A DNA stretch of 64,000 bases from JAVHYG01 sp040390025 (GCA_040390025.1 JAZJZD010000006.1:94213-158212), one strand, 5' to 3'; positions 26,437-35,261 are shown, counted from the first letter of the stretch. Notes: generated by a model not told the origin, from the letters alone. Made by a program: numbers and translations.

Positions 26437-27297
26437 TCAAAGAAAAGACTTAAATTTTCTAATAAATTTTTTTTCTCGTAAATGGCACAGTAATTCATGC
26501 ATTTTTTTTCCTTCTTCACCCATTTTCGAAATTTCTTTTAATATTTTTTTCCTATTAGGTATAGCTTTTGTAGATAGGCACCCCTCAACAAATTCATGAG
26601 ACTTTCCTACTAGGTCTAGTATATTTCCATATATAAGGTTGCCTTTATATCCCCTAGCTGCGTAACCTTTTTTACTAAGGACGTCAAACTCAGCATTTGA
26701 AAGCCCAAATTGGGCAAGTACTTGATTATTTAAATAACCTGTTCTTAATAAACTCAAAACATGATCCTCCGATCGATATTTAGCAGGCAAACATAGTTCA
26801 AAAGGAATAGGTTTTACGTCTATATCAAACCCTTCAATAGTAATCTTTAGCTTTTCTTTAACTAGACTTTTATTCTCAAGCGTATATTTTAAATTCCCAA
26901 TTTCTTCTTTAAGCTCAGTCTTTCTAACTCCAAACGTTTTTTTTTCTTTTTTTCGTAAATTTACAATTGAGTTTTCCAAATCTTTAAGCTCATTCCATTC
27001 AATCGGAGAAAATAATTGAGCTAACACCTTAGCAACAAAAACAGAAACCTCTTCTTTTTCAGGATTAAAATTAAATAGCCTGGGTTCTTTCGAAGATCTA
27101 TTCCCTAAGTAGTTCACATTCTCCTCCGCATCAAACGGCCGATATGAAATTAATTCGTATGGATCATTAAAAAAACTTTCATTATCTAAAAAATCTCCCC
27201 CCTTATACTCATTAAACGCAGTTTGAGGCTTATACTTATGCTTATACTTATTAAAAACTCTATTTAAGGCATTTTTTAACTGTTTAAAATCGGACAT
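26437..27297 (-). CDS. Orphan protein, long paralogue of the gene at 24758-25468
   Basis: About 286 residues from ATG 27297 (MSDFKQLKN). A TTG 63 bases upstream would add a hydrophobic stretch translated from very AT-rich DNA, which I consider non-coding, though it could be a membrane anchor. Residues 1-65 are charged and Tyr/Asn-rich. From about residue 68 (LFNFNPE) to the end it aligns with the shorter neighbour. A Lys/Glu-rich coiled segment spans about 105-140 (LRKKEKKTFGVRKTELKEE). No Shine-Dalgarno is obvious. Function unknown. Confidence 0.62.
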   Translation of the reverse strand: MSDFKQLKNALNRVFNKYKHKYKPQTAFNEYKGGDFLDNESFFNDPYELISYRPFDAEENVNYLGNRSSKEPRLFNFNPEKEEVSVFVAKVLAQLFSPIEWNELKDLENSIVNLRKKEKKTFGVRKTELKEEIGNLKYTLENKSLVKEKLKITIEGFDIDVKPIPFELCLPAKYRSEDHVLSLLRTGYLNNQVLAQFGLSNAEFDVLSKKGYAARGYKGNLIYGNILDLVGKSHEFVEGCLSTKAIPNRKKILKEISKMGEEGKKMHELLCHLREKKFIRKFKSFL

Positions 27298-27444
27298 CGT
27301 AAATTTTGTATTAAAAATAAGTATTAGTATAAATAAATATACTAATAAAAATTTAATCAAATCTAGTCTTTAATAAATAGATGTAGTCGAAAAATTTCTT
27401 GGGGCTTCATTAAGCTTCGAGTAGAGAATGTTACAAACAACAAT

Positions 27445-28413
27445 TCACTCTATTAGACTTTTCGTTTCAAACTGTATTCGTAACTCACGAGGTAAGGCAA
27501 ATGAAACGTTTTCCTCTTCGCCAAATAATTCGGATACGGAACAACCTTGCCAATTAGGAAAAGTTTTCAACTTTTTGATAACCGCTTGCACTAAAATCTC
27601 GGGTGCAGATGCACCCGCTGTGATACCTACAGAAGTTTTATTCATTAACCATTCGGGTTGAATATCCTCTGCAGTATCAATCAGATACGCTGACCTTCCT
27701 AAACGTTCTGCTAGTTCTTTAAGACGATTGGAATTCGAACTATTGACCGACCCAACTACCAATATTAGATCGCATTCTCCCGCTAACAATTTAACAGCTT
27801 GTTGGCGATTTTGAGTTGCGTAACAAATATCTTCTTTTTTGGGAGAAGAAATAGCTGGGAAGCGTTGTTTAAGTACATTAATAACTGTTTGTGTGTCATC
27901 AACGGATAAAGTGGTTTGCGTAACATAGGCCAATGTCTTCGGATTTTTTACTGACAAGCTATTAACGTCTTTACAATTTTCTACTAAATAAATCCCGCCT
28001 TCTGGATTATCGTAATGACCCAACGTACCTTCAACTTCAGGATGGCCTGCATGCCCGATTAAAATACATTCCTGCGCTAAGCGACTATAACGGGCAACCT
28101 CCATATGGACCTTGGTCACCAAAGGACATGTCGCATCAAACAGCCGCAAACTGCGTTCTTGCGCTTGCTTTCTTACCGCCTGAGAAACTCCATGCGCACT
28201 AAAAATAGCTGTTGCCCCAAAAGGAATTTCTGCTATTTCTTCAACAAAAATGACGCCTTGCTGTTCTAGCTCTGAAACTACAATTGTATTGTGAACTACC
28301 TCATGACGCACATAAATAGGCTTGCCAAATAAGCTTAAAGCTCGCTTAACAATTTCTATTGCTCGATCAACACCCGCACAAAACCCCCGTGGATTAGCTA
28401 AAATAATTTGCAT
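27445..28413 (-). CDS. ispH: 4-hydroxy-3-methylbut-2-enyl diphosphate reductase
   Basis: A 322-residue iron-sulfur enzyme (LytB), last step of the MEP route to IPP and DMAPP. Cluster-binding cysteines are Cys12 in NPRGFCAGV, one in FDATCPLV (about 97) and one in DICYATQNRQ (about 198). The substrate-binding SSNSNRL and the GASAPE motif near 267 are conserved. N-terminus MQIILANPRGFCAGVDRAI is canonical. Gene stands alone, between the paralogous orphan and the ankyrin gene. Confidence 0.96.
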   Translation of the reverse strand: MQIILANPRGFCAGVDRAIEIVKRALSLFGKPIYVRHEVVHNTIVVSELEQQGVIFVEEIAEIPFGATAIFSAHGVSQAVRKQAQERSLRLFDATCPLVTKVHMEVARYSRLAQECILIGHAGHPEVEGTLGHYDNPEGGIYLVENCKDVNSLSVKNPKTLAYVTQTTLSVDDTQTVINVLKQRFPAISSPKKEDICYATQNRQQAVKLLAGECDLILVVGSVNSSNSNRLKELAERLGRSAYLIDTAEDIQPEWLMNKTSVGITAGASAPEILVQAVIKKLKTFPNWQGCSVSELFGEEENVSFALPRELRIQFETKSLIE

Positions 28414-28541
28414 AGAGGACCTTTGGATTAAAGGTCTAGTCTATTAAAGTGAAAAAAAATAGCAAGCGCTTTTATATAAAAGTTACTTTACTTTTCTCTT
28501 TTTTGAGCAAATCTAGGTTTAAAAAGCCGAAAACCCCTTCG

Positions 28542-29294
28542 TTAAACCCTAGTAGTTAACAACGTTTTAATAGAGAGGTGCTGTGGCAAAATTGCCTGTC
28601 TGCGGTTCCATACAACCAGAGGCTTCTGTCCAGGCATTGTATTTAATATCTTATAAAAACTTGATTTACTAAGGTTATTAGGCTTATTTTTTAGCTGTGT
28701 CGCCCACCGATTATCTAGCAACTCAGAAGAAATTGGCACAATAGTTTTACCTTTTTCAAATAAATTACGCTGGTTTTTAATCAAACCTCTGGCTTCTTGA
28801 GCAGAAGTACAACGGTCTAAGGCTTGCCTTAGTACCTTAGCTCTTTCAGTATGCCTTGCCATAAAACGGCTAAAAATGCCTCTATTAAGATAGTTTTTAC
28901 TAATATGCTCTTTACATTCATTAATAAATTTATCAAATTTTTCTTGTGTCTGACCTGATTTTCTAGAGTGTAAAGAGTTTACAGCGTTTTTAGCTACAAT
29001 AACCAAAGTAATTTTTTTTGCAATAACATAATGATGCCCAGCATAAGCTTCCAGTAGCGCCGTACGATCCTTTTTATTCTTTATAAAAGCATTCGCTTGG
29101 TGTCTTAATAAATAACAAACCAACGTACTATGTCCCCACTTAGCCGCATGATGCAAAAGTGTATCGCCTTCTTCATCCTGCTCATCAATATTCATACCTT
29201 TATTCAACAAATAGTCAATTAAATTGATATGTCCAAATTCAGCGGCTTGGAACAACGCAACTTTTCTTGAATCAATGTCTGTGACCCCATCCAT
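28542..29294 (-). CDS. Ankyrin-repeat protein
   Basis: About 250 residues from ATG 29294, chosen because AAGGAG stands 6 bases upstream; a GTG at 29330 would extend it by 12 codons into the adjoining mobile-element end. Two to three ankyrin repeats fill residues 8-105: ALFQAAEFGHINLIDYLLNKG, then TLLHHAAKWGHSTLVCYLLRH. The remaining 145 residues are basic and helical with no recognised domain. Ankyrin proteins are frequent type IV secretion substrates in Legionellales, so an effector is possible but unproven; I see no clear C-terminal E-block. Confidence 0.8.
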   Translation of the reverse strand: MDGVTDIDSRKVALFQAAEFGHINLIDYLLNKGMNIDEQDEEGDTLLHHAAKWGHSTLVCYLLRHQANAFIKNKKDRTALLEAYAGHHYVIAKKITLVIVAKNAVNSLHSRKSGQTQEKFDKFINECKEHISKNYLNRGIFSRFMARHTERAKVLRQALDRCTSAQEARGLIKNQRNLFEKGKTIVPISSELLDNRWATQLKNKPNNLSKSSFYKILNTMPGQKPLVVWNRRQAILPQHLSIKTLLTTRV

Positions 29295-29330
29295 TTCAAA
29301 CTCCTTTTCTAAGTTTCCTATATAACTCAC

Positions 29331-29470
29331 CTTACCTTACGCAGAAATGGAGTCAGAAACCACTAGGTCTGCCGCTGCCGGCACTTACCTTTAATTTTTT
29401 CAAATTAAAAATAAGCTTGGCCTACGCGCCACCCGGCGATAAAGCTCAGCGCATGCCTGCGTAAGGTAAG
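29331..29470. mobile_element. MITE-like element with 14-bp perfect terminal inverted repeats
   Basis: CTTACCTTACGCAG (29331-29344) and its exact complement CTGCGTAAGGTAAG (29457-29470) bound 140 bases that encode nothing. The interior contains a TTTAATTTTTTC/AAATTAAAAAT stem and is GC-richer at its ends. No clear target-site duplication was found. The remaining sequence up to 29601 is AT-rich and empty. Confidence 0.65.
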
Positions 29471-29601
29471 TCTATAATTTTTACACATAGCCTATCCAGC
29501 AATTATATATTTTTTTAAAAAAATCTTATAATTTATGTAACATAGTACTACAAGATAAAATATTCCACTTTAAAACTATAGCTTGCCTGTAAACTAAACA
29601 T

Positions 29602-30000
29602 TTAAATATTTTTTTTTATTTTTCTTAGCATGGCTAATAACAATTCTTTAGAGAGAGGTTTATAAAAAAAATCATATACTCCTTGGCGCATGGCTTCACA
29701 TCTTTCCTCTTTACTGGCCTCTCCTGTGACTAGAATTAAAGGAATAGACAAGGATGCCTTCTTCATTTTAGCCAACAATTCTAATCCATGTAGTTTAGGC
29801 ATGACTCTGTCAGCCAATACCACAAAAAACTTATTCGGATATTTCTCTAAATAGTTCCAAGCTTTATGTCCATCCTTTGCTATTATATAAGCATAACCCG
29901 CTTCATCTAAATACTTAGCCATAATTTTTAAAAAAAAGTTGTCATCATCCACTAGTAAAATATACTTTAAATCTTTACTTGTTTTGCCAATTTTAAACAT
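29602..30000 (-). CDS. Stand-alone response-regulator receiver protein
   Basis: A 132-residue CheY-like receiver domain with no output domain. The acidic pocket is LLVDDDN (Asp18-20), the phospho-acceptor is probably Asp64 in VLADRVMPKLHG, and the conserved Lys114 is in FFYKPLS; VTGEA supplies the Thr. It would receive phosphate from a histidine kinase not in this window and act on a protein target. Its ATG lies 8 bases inside the tatC end, so it is translationally coupled to tatC, an unusual partner. Confidence 0.85.
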   Translation of the reverse strand: MFKIGKTSKDLKYILLVDDDNFFLKIMAKYLDEAGYAYIIAKDGHKAWNYLEKYPNKFFVVLADRVMPKLHGLELLAKMKKASLSIPLILVTGEASKEERCEAMRQGVYDFFYKPLSKELLLAMLRKIKKNI

Positions 30001-30745
30001 AACTTTTTTTAGGAATAAAACGACAAATCAATAAAGCTATCTCAAATAATAGACATAAAGGAACTGCCAATAAAATCTGCGATACAACATCAGGAGGCGT
30101 CAACAACATAGAGACGAAAAAAGATAATATTATAAAATACCGACGCCAACTTGATAATGTTTTCAGAGTTAAAACTCCAGAAAACACAACTACAATAATA
30201 ACTAAAGGCACTTCAAAAATTAAGCCGAAACTCAATATTAACTGTAAGGCTAAATCTAAATAATGGCTCATGTCTGGAAAAATATGGACATAATCGGGAG
30301 CAGTATTAATAAAAAAGCTTATCAGGAATGGCATAATAAACTGATAGGCAAAAAATACGCCGCTATAAAATAAGCTACAGCTTAACACTAAAACTAACCA
30401 CAATAATCGCTTTTCCTTTAAATATAAGGCAGGCACAACAAAAAGCCAAAATTGATAAAGTATAAATGGCATGCTGATAAAAATAGCAAAACTTAAAGTA
30501 AACTTTAAAGGGATAAATAAAGGAGCGGTTAACGTAGTAGATATAAATCGACTTTCAACAGGAAGTTGGTTAAGCAATGGTTGAGCTAAGTGTTGATACA
30601 AACTAGCAGAAAAAGGCAATAATAAACAGAAAATTCCTAAAAATGCACCGGCACAATAGAACAAACGTATTCTTAACTCTAACAAAAAAGAAAGTAAAAA
30701 CCGATTGGGGCCAACAGCATGATTATTTTTTCTTATAGAGTCCAT
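29993..30745 (-). CDS. tatC: Sec-independent protein translocase TatC
   Basis: A 250-residue inner-membrane receptor for twin-arginine signal peptides. Six membrane segments are visible, with the N-terminal FLLELRIRLFYC motif (about 20-31), a central FALSF-type segment and LTPPDVVSQILLAVPLCLLFE (about 216-236), the diagnostic C-terminal block. Length is close to E. coli TatC (258). It overlaps tatB upstream by 23 bases and the receiver gene downstream by 8. Confidence 0.92.
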   Translation of the reverse strand: MDSIRKNNHAVGPNRFLLSFLLELRIRLFYCAGAFLGIFCLLLPFSASLYQHLAQPLLNQLPVESRFISTTLTAPLFIPLKFTLSFAIFISMPFILYQFWLFVVPALYLKEKRLLWLVLVLSCSLFYSGVFFAYQFIMPFLISFFINTAPDYVHIFPDMSHYLDLALQLILSFGLIFEVPLVIIVVVFSGVLTLKTLSSWRRYFIILSFFVSMLLTPPDVVSQILLAVPLCLLFEIALLICRFIPKKSYV

Positions 30746-30947
30746 CGACTATTTCTGCCCGTTTATTATTTTCCTGTAAACGTTGTTCTTTTCTCAATAG
30801 AAGCCATTGCTCTCGTAATTGTGTAACTAATTGCTCTCTCTTCCTTAATAAAACGCCAGCTCGGTATAGTAAATTTCGCAATGATCGTGGATCTAATACT
30901 AACAACGCAATAAAGATTATTAAAAAAAATTGGCTAAAACTAAACAC
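30723..30947 (-). CDS. tatB: Sec-independent protein translocase TatB (short)
   Basis: At 74 residues this is far shorter than E. coli TatB (171). It has the single N-terminal membrane helix (FFLIIFIALLVLDPRSL) and a charged amphipathic helix with a QLREQWLLLRKEQRL coil. The usual hinge Gly-Pro after the membrane helix is Asp-Pro here, and the long C-terminal tail is absent. Identification rests on position between tatA and tatC as much as on sequence. It may be a minimal TatB or a second TatA-like subunit. Confidence 0.75.
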   Translation of the reverse strand: MFSFSQFFLIIFIALLVLDPRSLRNLLYRAGVLLRKREQLVTQLREQWLLLRKEQRLQENNKRAEIVDGLYKKK

Positions 30948-30972
30948 AAATTAAAACTTATGAAGAAGAAAT

Positions 30973-31179
30973 TTAATTAGGGTCATTGCTAAGGCTTTCA
31001 TTTTTAGATTTTTTTGATGCAGATGTATCTTCCGAACGTAAAGCTTTATTAAAATTCCGTATGGCCACTCCTAAGTCTTCAGCCATTTCACGTAAACGTT
31101 TAGTACCAAATAACAATACGGCGATTAAAAATATAATCAATAACGATCCAATACTTATTCCATGGAAACCCATAAACAC
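30973..31179 (-). CDS. tatA: Sec-independent protein translocase TatA
   Basis: A 68-residue pore-forming subunit: one membrane helix (ISIGSLLIIFLIAVLLF), the FGTKRLREMAEDLGVAIRNF hinge and amphipathic helix, and a short polar tail rich in Ser, Lys and Asp. Matches TatA in length and order. It sits 26 bp before tatB and 47 bp after ubiB, continuing the ubiE-ubiJ-ubiB-tatABC order of Gammaproteobacteria. Confidence 0.92.
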   Translation of the reverse strand: MFMGFHGISIGSLLIIFLIAVLLFGTKRLREMAEDLGVAIRNFNKALRSEDTSASKKSKNESLSNDPN

Positions 31180-31226
31180 AACTCCCTATTTAAATAAATC
31201 GCTTTCGCCTGAGCAAGCTTAAAATG

Positions 31227-32882
31227 CTAAGTTGGCTTAAACCAACAAGCACTCAAAAGTAATCCTAGCCCAATAAACCCTAATATTAATAAATATTTAA
31301 CCGATAATAAACTTGGAAATTCACTTATCGTTAAACCCAATAGCGCCCAAATGACACAAGCCGCCCCAATACCTAAATTAACAATCCAAAACTTTTTTCT
31401 ACGCAGACCTTCTTTCTTTTTTTCATCCGATGAATATATACTTAACACTCTTTTTTCTCGGCGCAAATCAAGTAGTGTCTGATAAACCAAGTCAGGCATT
31501 TCAGGTAATTTTTCAGCCCAATAAGGTAGGTATTCGCGCACTTTTCGCAAAAATGCACGTGGACCTAATTGTTTTTTTAACCAATGCTCTAAAAAAGGCT
31601 TTGCCGTATTCCACAAATCTAAATCGGGATATAATTGGCGCCCTAATCCTTCAATGTTGAAAAGGGTTTTTTGTAATAAAACTAATTGCGGTTGCACCTC
31701 CATATCAAAACGCCTAGCGGTTTGGAATAAACGCAATAATAATTGCCCAAATGAAATCTCTTTTAATGGGCGTTCAAAAATAGGCTCGCATACCGTGCGA
31801 ACTGCCGCTTCAAATTCATTAATTCGTGTATTTGGCGCTACCCAGCCAGACTCCACATGCAATTGTGCAACCCTTCGATAATCACGTTTAAAAAAAGCAA
31901 CTAAATTTTCAGCTAAATAACGTTGATCATCCGGGCTCAAACTTCCCATAATTCCAAAATCGACGCCTAAATATTGGGGGTTATCCTTTTTTTCAGGTGA
32001 AACAAAAATATTTCCAGGGTGCATGTCCGCATGAAAAAAACAATCACGAAATACTTGTGTAAAAAAAATCTCAACGCCACGTTCTGCTAACTTCTTTAGG
32101 TTAATTCCCTGTTTTTTTAAAGCCGATATATCTGAAATAGAAATACCATAAATTCTTTCCATTACTAATACGTTTGGATGGGTATACTGCCAATAAACTT
32201 CGGGAATATAAAGTAAATCAGAATGAGAAAAATTACGTCGTAACTGAGAAGCGCTTGCCGCTTCTCGCAATAAGTCAAGTTCATCCTTTAAACAAGCTTC
32301 AAATTCTGCAACCACTTCACGGGGTCTAAGTCGTTTCGCCTCCTTCCAATAACGTGTTGCTAAATCTGCTATAGCGTATAATAAATCCACATCTTTTATA
32401 ATGCGTTTATTAATACCCGGGCGTAATACTTTTGCTACGACAGATTGACCTGTCATCAGCCTAGCCGCATGGACTTGCGCTACAGAGGCGGAAGCCAATG
32501 GCGTTGTATCAAATTCAGCAAATATTTCAGCAATCGGTTTTCCACAAGCCGCTTCAATAATCGCTCTCGCTTGCTCCCCAGAAAAAGATGGAACTCGATC
32601 TTGTAATTTAGCCAGTTCGTCTGCAATCTCTTCTGGAATAAAATCTCGCCGAGTTGACAAAGCTTGGCCAAATTTTACAAAAATCGGTCCCAGTTCTTCC
32701 AAAGCTAAACGAATTCGTTCCCCCGCAGACCTTTTTCTATTGCTAATTCGATAGGGATTAAAATAAATAAAAAAACGCAGTGGGCGAAATAAATGCAAAG
32801 ACAACACAAGTTCATCGAGACCGTAACGAAATAAAGTAAAACTGATCTGAATCAACCGAACGAAACGGTTTATCGATTTCAT
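31227..32882 (-). CDS. ubiB: Ubiquinone biosynthesis regulatory protein UbiB
   Basis: A 551-residue member of the ADCK/UbiB atypical kinase family needed for ubiquinone synthesis. The family KxGQ motif is in ELGPIFVKFGQALSTRRD (about 43-60); ASVAQVHAA (about 131) replaces the P-loop; CFFHADMHPGNIF (about 280) and LGVDFGIMG (about 300) are the catalytic loops. Two hydrophobic helices end the protein (about 500-545). It starts 4 bp after ubiJ. Confidence 0.95.
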   Translation of the reverse strand: MKSINRFVRLIQISFTLFRYGLDELVLSLHLFRPLRFFIYFNPYRISNRKRSAGERIRLALEELGPIFVKFGQALSTRRDFIPEEIADELAKLQDRVPSFSGEQARAIIEAACGKPIAEIFAEFDTTPLASASVAQVHAARLMTGQSVVAKVLRPGINKRIIKDVDLLYAIADLATRYWKEAKRLRPREVVAEFEACLKDELDLLREAASASQLRRNFSHSDLLYIPEVYWQYTHPNVLVMERIYGISISDISALKKQGINLKKLAERGVEIFFTQVFRDCFFHADMHPGNIFVSPEKKDNPQYLGVDFGIMGSLSPDDQRYLAENLVAFFKRDYRRVAQLHVESGWVAPNTRINEFEAAVRTVCEPIFERPLKEISFGQLLLRLFQTARRFDMEVQPQLVLLQKTLFNIEGLGRQLYPDLDLWNTAKPFLEHWLKKQLGPRAFLRKVREYLPYWAEKLPEMPDLVYQTLLDLRREKRVLSIYSSDEKKKEGLRRKKFWIVNLGIGAACVIWALLGLTISEFPSLLSVKYLLILGFIGLGLLLSACWFKPT

Positions 32883-32886
32883 CGTT

Positions 32887-33486
32887 TTATTCTCCTCTAT
32901 CTCCTATACGTTCTAATCGCGCTTCTAATCGCGCTAAATCGTCTCGTAAATTATCTACGTCTGAAAAAAAAATTTGTAGCTCCTCTTCTCCAACCAAGTA
33001 ATCCATTTCTGCTTGAACATAGTCTGTTATATTTTGGCTTAGATTTTCGACACTTTGTTTTGCCCAACGAGACAATGCCTTCAAAAACTGTACCGTTGGG
33101 TAGGCAACCGTATCGCCTACCAAATGCGATAACTGCTCTTCCCAGTCAATATCTAAATTTGAAAAAAGATTTTTAAATTCTTTCGCAAACTCCATATCTC
33201 CAGAAACCTGAATAGGTATTGCTGTCAATGCCAAATTCCTTTTTATAAAGGCTAAACGCATAAAGTCGAGAATCGAGCCACGTAATATTAAATCAACCAA
33301 GCCGCCATATTCCCTTGTTAAGTAAATAGCGTCCGATTTGAATAGCCAAAAATAACTCAAGGAATTTAATTCTATTTTTACGACTTTACCCGATAATTGA
33401 TTTAAATAATCTGCCATTTCTGGATCAAGCTGTAAAAAGCGATTAAGGATGATTTCTTGTGCGGCAAGTAAGGTTTTTAAAGGCAT
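32887..33486 (-). CDS. ubiJ: Ubiquinone biosynthesis accessory factor UbiJ
   Basis: About 199 residues with an SCP2-like lipid-binding domain in the first 110. I chose ATG 33486, which overlaps the ubiE stop as TGATG and gives MPLKTLLAAQ, like E. coli UbiJ; the upstream in-frame ATG at 33498 is less likely. The C-terminal half (YLVGEEELQIFF, LRDDLARLEARLERI) is the coiled coil of the family. UbiJ holds ubiquinone intermediates for the soluble Ubi complex. Between ubiE and ubiB as usual. Confidence 0.88.
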   Translation of the reverse strand: MPLKTLLAAQEIILNRFLQLDPEMADYLNQLSGKVVKIELNSLSYFWLFKSDAIYLTREYGGLVDLILRGSILDFMRLAFIKRNLALTAIPIQVSGDMEFAKEFKNLFSNLDIDWEEQLSHLVGDTVAYPTVQFLKALSRWAKQSVENLSQNITDYVQAEMDYLVGEEELQIFFSDVDNLRDDLARLEARLERIGDRGE

Positions 33487-34259
33487 CAGAATTTCCATGC
33501 TCTATGTAAAGCAACAATTCCTGCGCTAAGATTATAGTATTCGCATTGATCAAACCCAGCCTCCAAAATAAGCGACTTTAAACCTTCTTGATCGGGGTGG
33601 CGTCGAATAGACTCTACTAAATATTGATAACTCGCCGCATCATTGGCAATCCATTGACCTAACTTAGGTAAAAAATTAAAAGAGTAGCGATCATATAAGG
33701 TTTGTAAAAAACTTAGCACTGGTTTCGAAAACTCTAATACTAACAATCGTCCACCTGGCTTAAGAACACGATACATAGACTGCAGCGCCGCTTTTTTATT
33801 GGTGACATTCCGTAGACCAAAAGCAATACTTAAACAATCGAAATGGTCATCGGCAAAAGGCAATGCTTCTGCATTTGCCTGAACCACCTCTACATTTTCG
33901 ATAAGCGCCGCATCGATAAGTCGATCACGCCCTATCTCTAACATCGCTGCATTAATATCCAGTAACGTTACTTTTCCTGTTTCTCCAACTCGTTTTACAA
34001 ATAACTTAGTTAAATCAGCAGTGCCTCCAGCCACATCTAACACTTTCTCGCCAGAACGAATTTGACTTATTTCTACGGCAAATTTTTTCCATATACGATG
34101 CAACCCCAATGACATCAAATCATTCATCAAGTCATATTTGGACGCTACAGAGTGAAAAACCGCACCCACTTGAGCTGTCTTTTCAGTAACTGGAATGGTG
34201 CTATAACCAAAATCAGTTGTTTTGTTCTCATCAGAAGATGTGGGAAGAGAATTCGGCAT
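33486..34259 (-). CDS. ubiE: Ubiquinone/menaquinone methyltransferase UbiE
   Basis: A 257-residue SAM-dependent C-methyltransferase for ubiquinone (and menaquinone where made). The N-terminal VFHSVASKYDLMNDLMS (about 34-50) and the SAM loop VLDVAGGTADL (about 74-84) are diagnostic, as are SIAFGLRNV (about 141) and LEFSKP (about 173). No Shine-Dalgarno precedes the ATG; instead an 11-bp hairpin ends 3 bases before it. First gene of the ubiEJB-tatABC run. Confidence 0.96.
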   Translation of the reverse strand: MPNSLPTSSDENKTTDFGYSTIPVTEKTAQVGAVFHSVASKYDLMNDLMSLGLHRIWKKFAVEISQIRSGEKVLDVAGGTADLTKLFVKRVGETGKVTLLDINAAMLEIGRDRLIDAALIENVEVVQANAEALPFADDHFDCLSIAFGLRNVTNKKAALQSMYRVLKPGGRLLVLEFSKPVLSFLQTLYDRYSFNFLPKLGQWIANDAASYQYLVESIRRHPDQEGLKSLILEAGFDQCEYYNLSAGIVALHRAWKF

Positions 34260-34262
34260 ACA

Positions 34263-34291
34263 ATGGGCTAAGTTTTGATTACTTAGCCCAT
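34263..34291 (-). promoter_or_regulatory. Hairpin immediately upstream of ubiE
   Basis: ATGGGCTAAGT (34263-34273) pairs perfectly with ACTTAGCCCAT (34281-34291) around a 7-base loop. It lies in the 113-bp gap between a secreted orphan gene and ubiE, touching the ubiE start region. It may end transcription of the orphan or affect ubiE initiation; there is no T-run. Confidence 0.45.
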
Positions 34292-34372
34292 CTTAACCAG
34301 CTACTTTACTTTGGGCAAGAATTTAAGCTTAGTTTTTTTATTCTTCAATCTAAAATGGACCTATAATCAAGT

Positions 34373-35134
34373 CTAGATTCTGTTATCGAAATTAAATTGA
34401 CATGCTTTTATATCTCTTTTTCCCTTCTCATTTTTCTCGCAAATATAAACTACTCCTTCACCCCTATGGTTGACCCATATCCCAGACAAACTAGCAATGG
34501 CAGGCTTACGCTTTTTTAATGTAAAATTGTCATTTGCATAAGTACATTCTCTTAAAAAACCGCCTTTCTCAGGATTTCCTCTTTCTCTAGCATAAAAATA
34601 AGCTGCATAAAACTTTAAGGTCTTGGACGGTTTCTTAACTGAATACCCTTCCCACTGATCCCCTACCGTATACTTATAGGTAGTATTGAAGTGCAATCGT
34701 TCATCAGCTTCAATTAAATTTGCTATGTAAGTCATTGAATATTTTGTATCGATTCTCTCTCCTCCAGTTAATCTTAGTGCTTTGTCGTCGAATTTTTTAA
34801 TTACTTTTTCTAATAAATCGTTTAATGCCTTACGTGGGATAGTATAATTCCACTTTTTCTTATTAACATCTATTACTAAATCCTTTATCTCTTTTTGAAA
34901 ATTAGCCAAAGCACTCTCAATGTCATTCCTACTGAGACTATTTTTGGGTAAAGAATCACAGATAGCGTCAATTATACTATCTTTTAAATCACTTAAGGTT
35001 ACGCCCCTTATTTCGTTTCTTTCAGTAATAATAATATCGTCTGCTTCAGGACAAGTAGCAGAAAAAGCGGGTAAAACGAACATTAAATTAGCGCCTAAAA
35101 TTAATCCAGATAAAATCCTTATTTTTTTAAACAT
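34373..35134 (-). CDS. Secreted protein of unknown function
   Basis: A 253-residue protein with a clear Sec signal peptide (residues 1-26, IRILSGLILGANLMFVLPAFSA) cleaved before TCPEAD. Six or so cysteines (for example SATCPE, AICDSL, LRECTY, YICEKN, KACQFN) suggest disulfides in the periplasm or outside the cell. The C-terminal 70 residues (SLSGIWVNHRGEGVVYICEK) look like a compact beta domain. A DUF3757-type relation is possible but not demonstrated. Shine-Dalgarno AAGGAAAG precedes the ATG. No operon partner is evident. Confidence 0.72.
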   Translation of the reverse strand: MFKKIRILSGLILGANLMFVLPAFSATCPEADDIIITERNEIRGVTLSDLKDSIIDAICDSLPKNSLSRNDIESALANFQKEIKDLVIDVNKKKWNYTIPRKALNDLLEKVIKKFDDKALRLTGGERIDTKYSMTYIANLIEADERLHFNTTYKYTVGDQWEGYSVKKPSKTLKFYAAYFYARERGNPEKGGFLRECTYANDNFTLKKRKPAIASLSGIWVNHRGEGVVYICEKNEKGKRDIKACQFNFDNRI

Positions 35135-35261
35135 GTCTTTCCTTCTTTTTAATATAATAAAAAGAAAGTTTAATGTATTTAAAAAAATAAAATAAAGAAA
35201 ATTCTATATTTAGAAGAGATATTAATTACTATAACAAATTATATAAGAAGAGCGAGATCAG

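Noticed and set aside
27298..27360. Hydrophobic N-terminal extension of the long paralogue, starting at TTG
   Set aside because: Translation of very AT-rich DNA gives Leu/Ile/Phe runs by chance; no ribosome site. Kept only as an alternative.
29295..29330. GTG start extending the ankyrin protein by 12 residues
   Set aside because: The downstream ATG has AAGGAG at ideal distance and the extension runs up to the mobile-element end.
32180..32200. GGGTATA-like end sequence inside ubiB resembling an RE1 end
   Set aside because: Only seven bases match and the gene is intact; coincidence.
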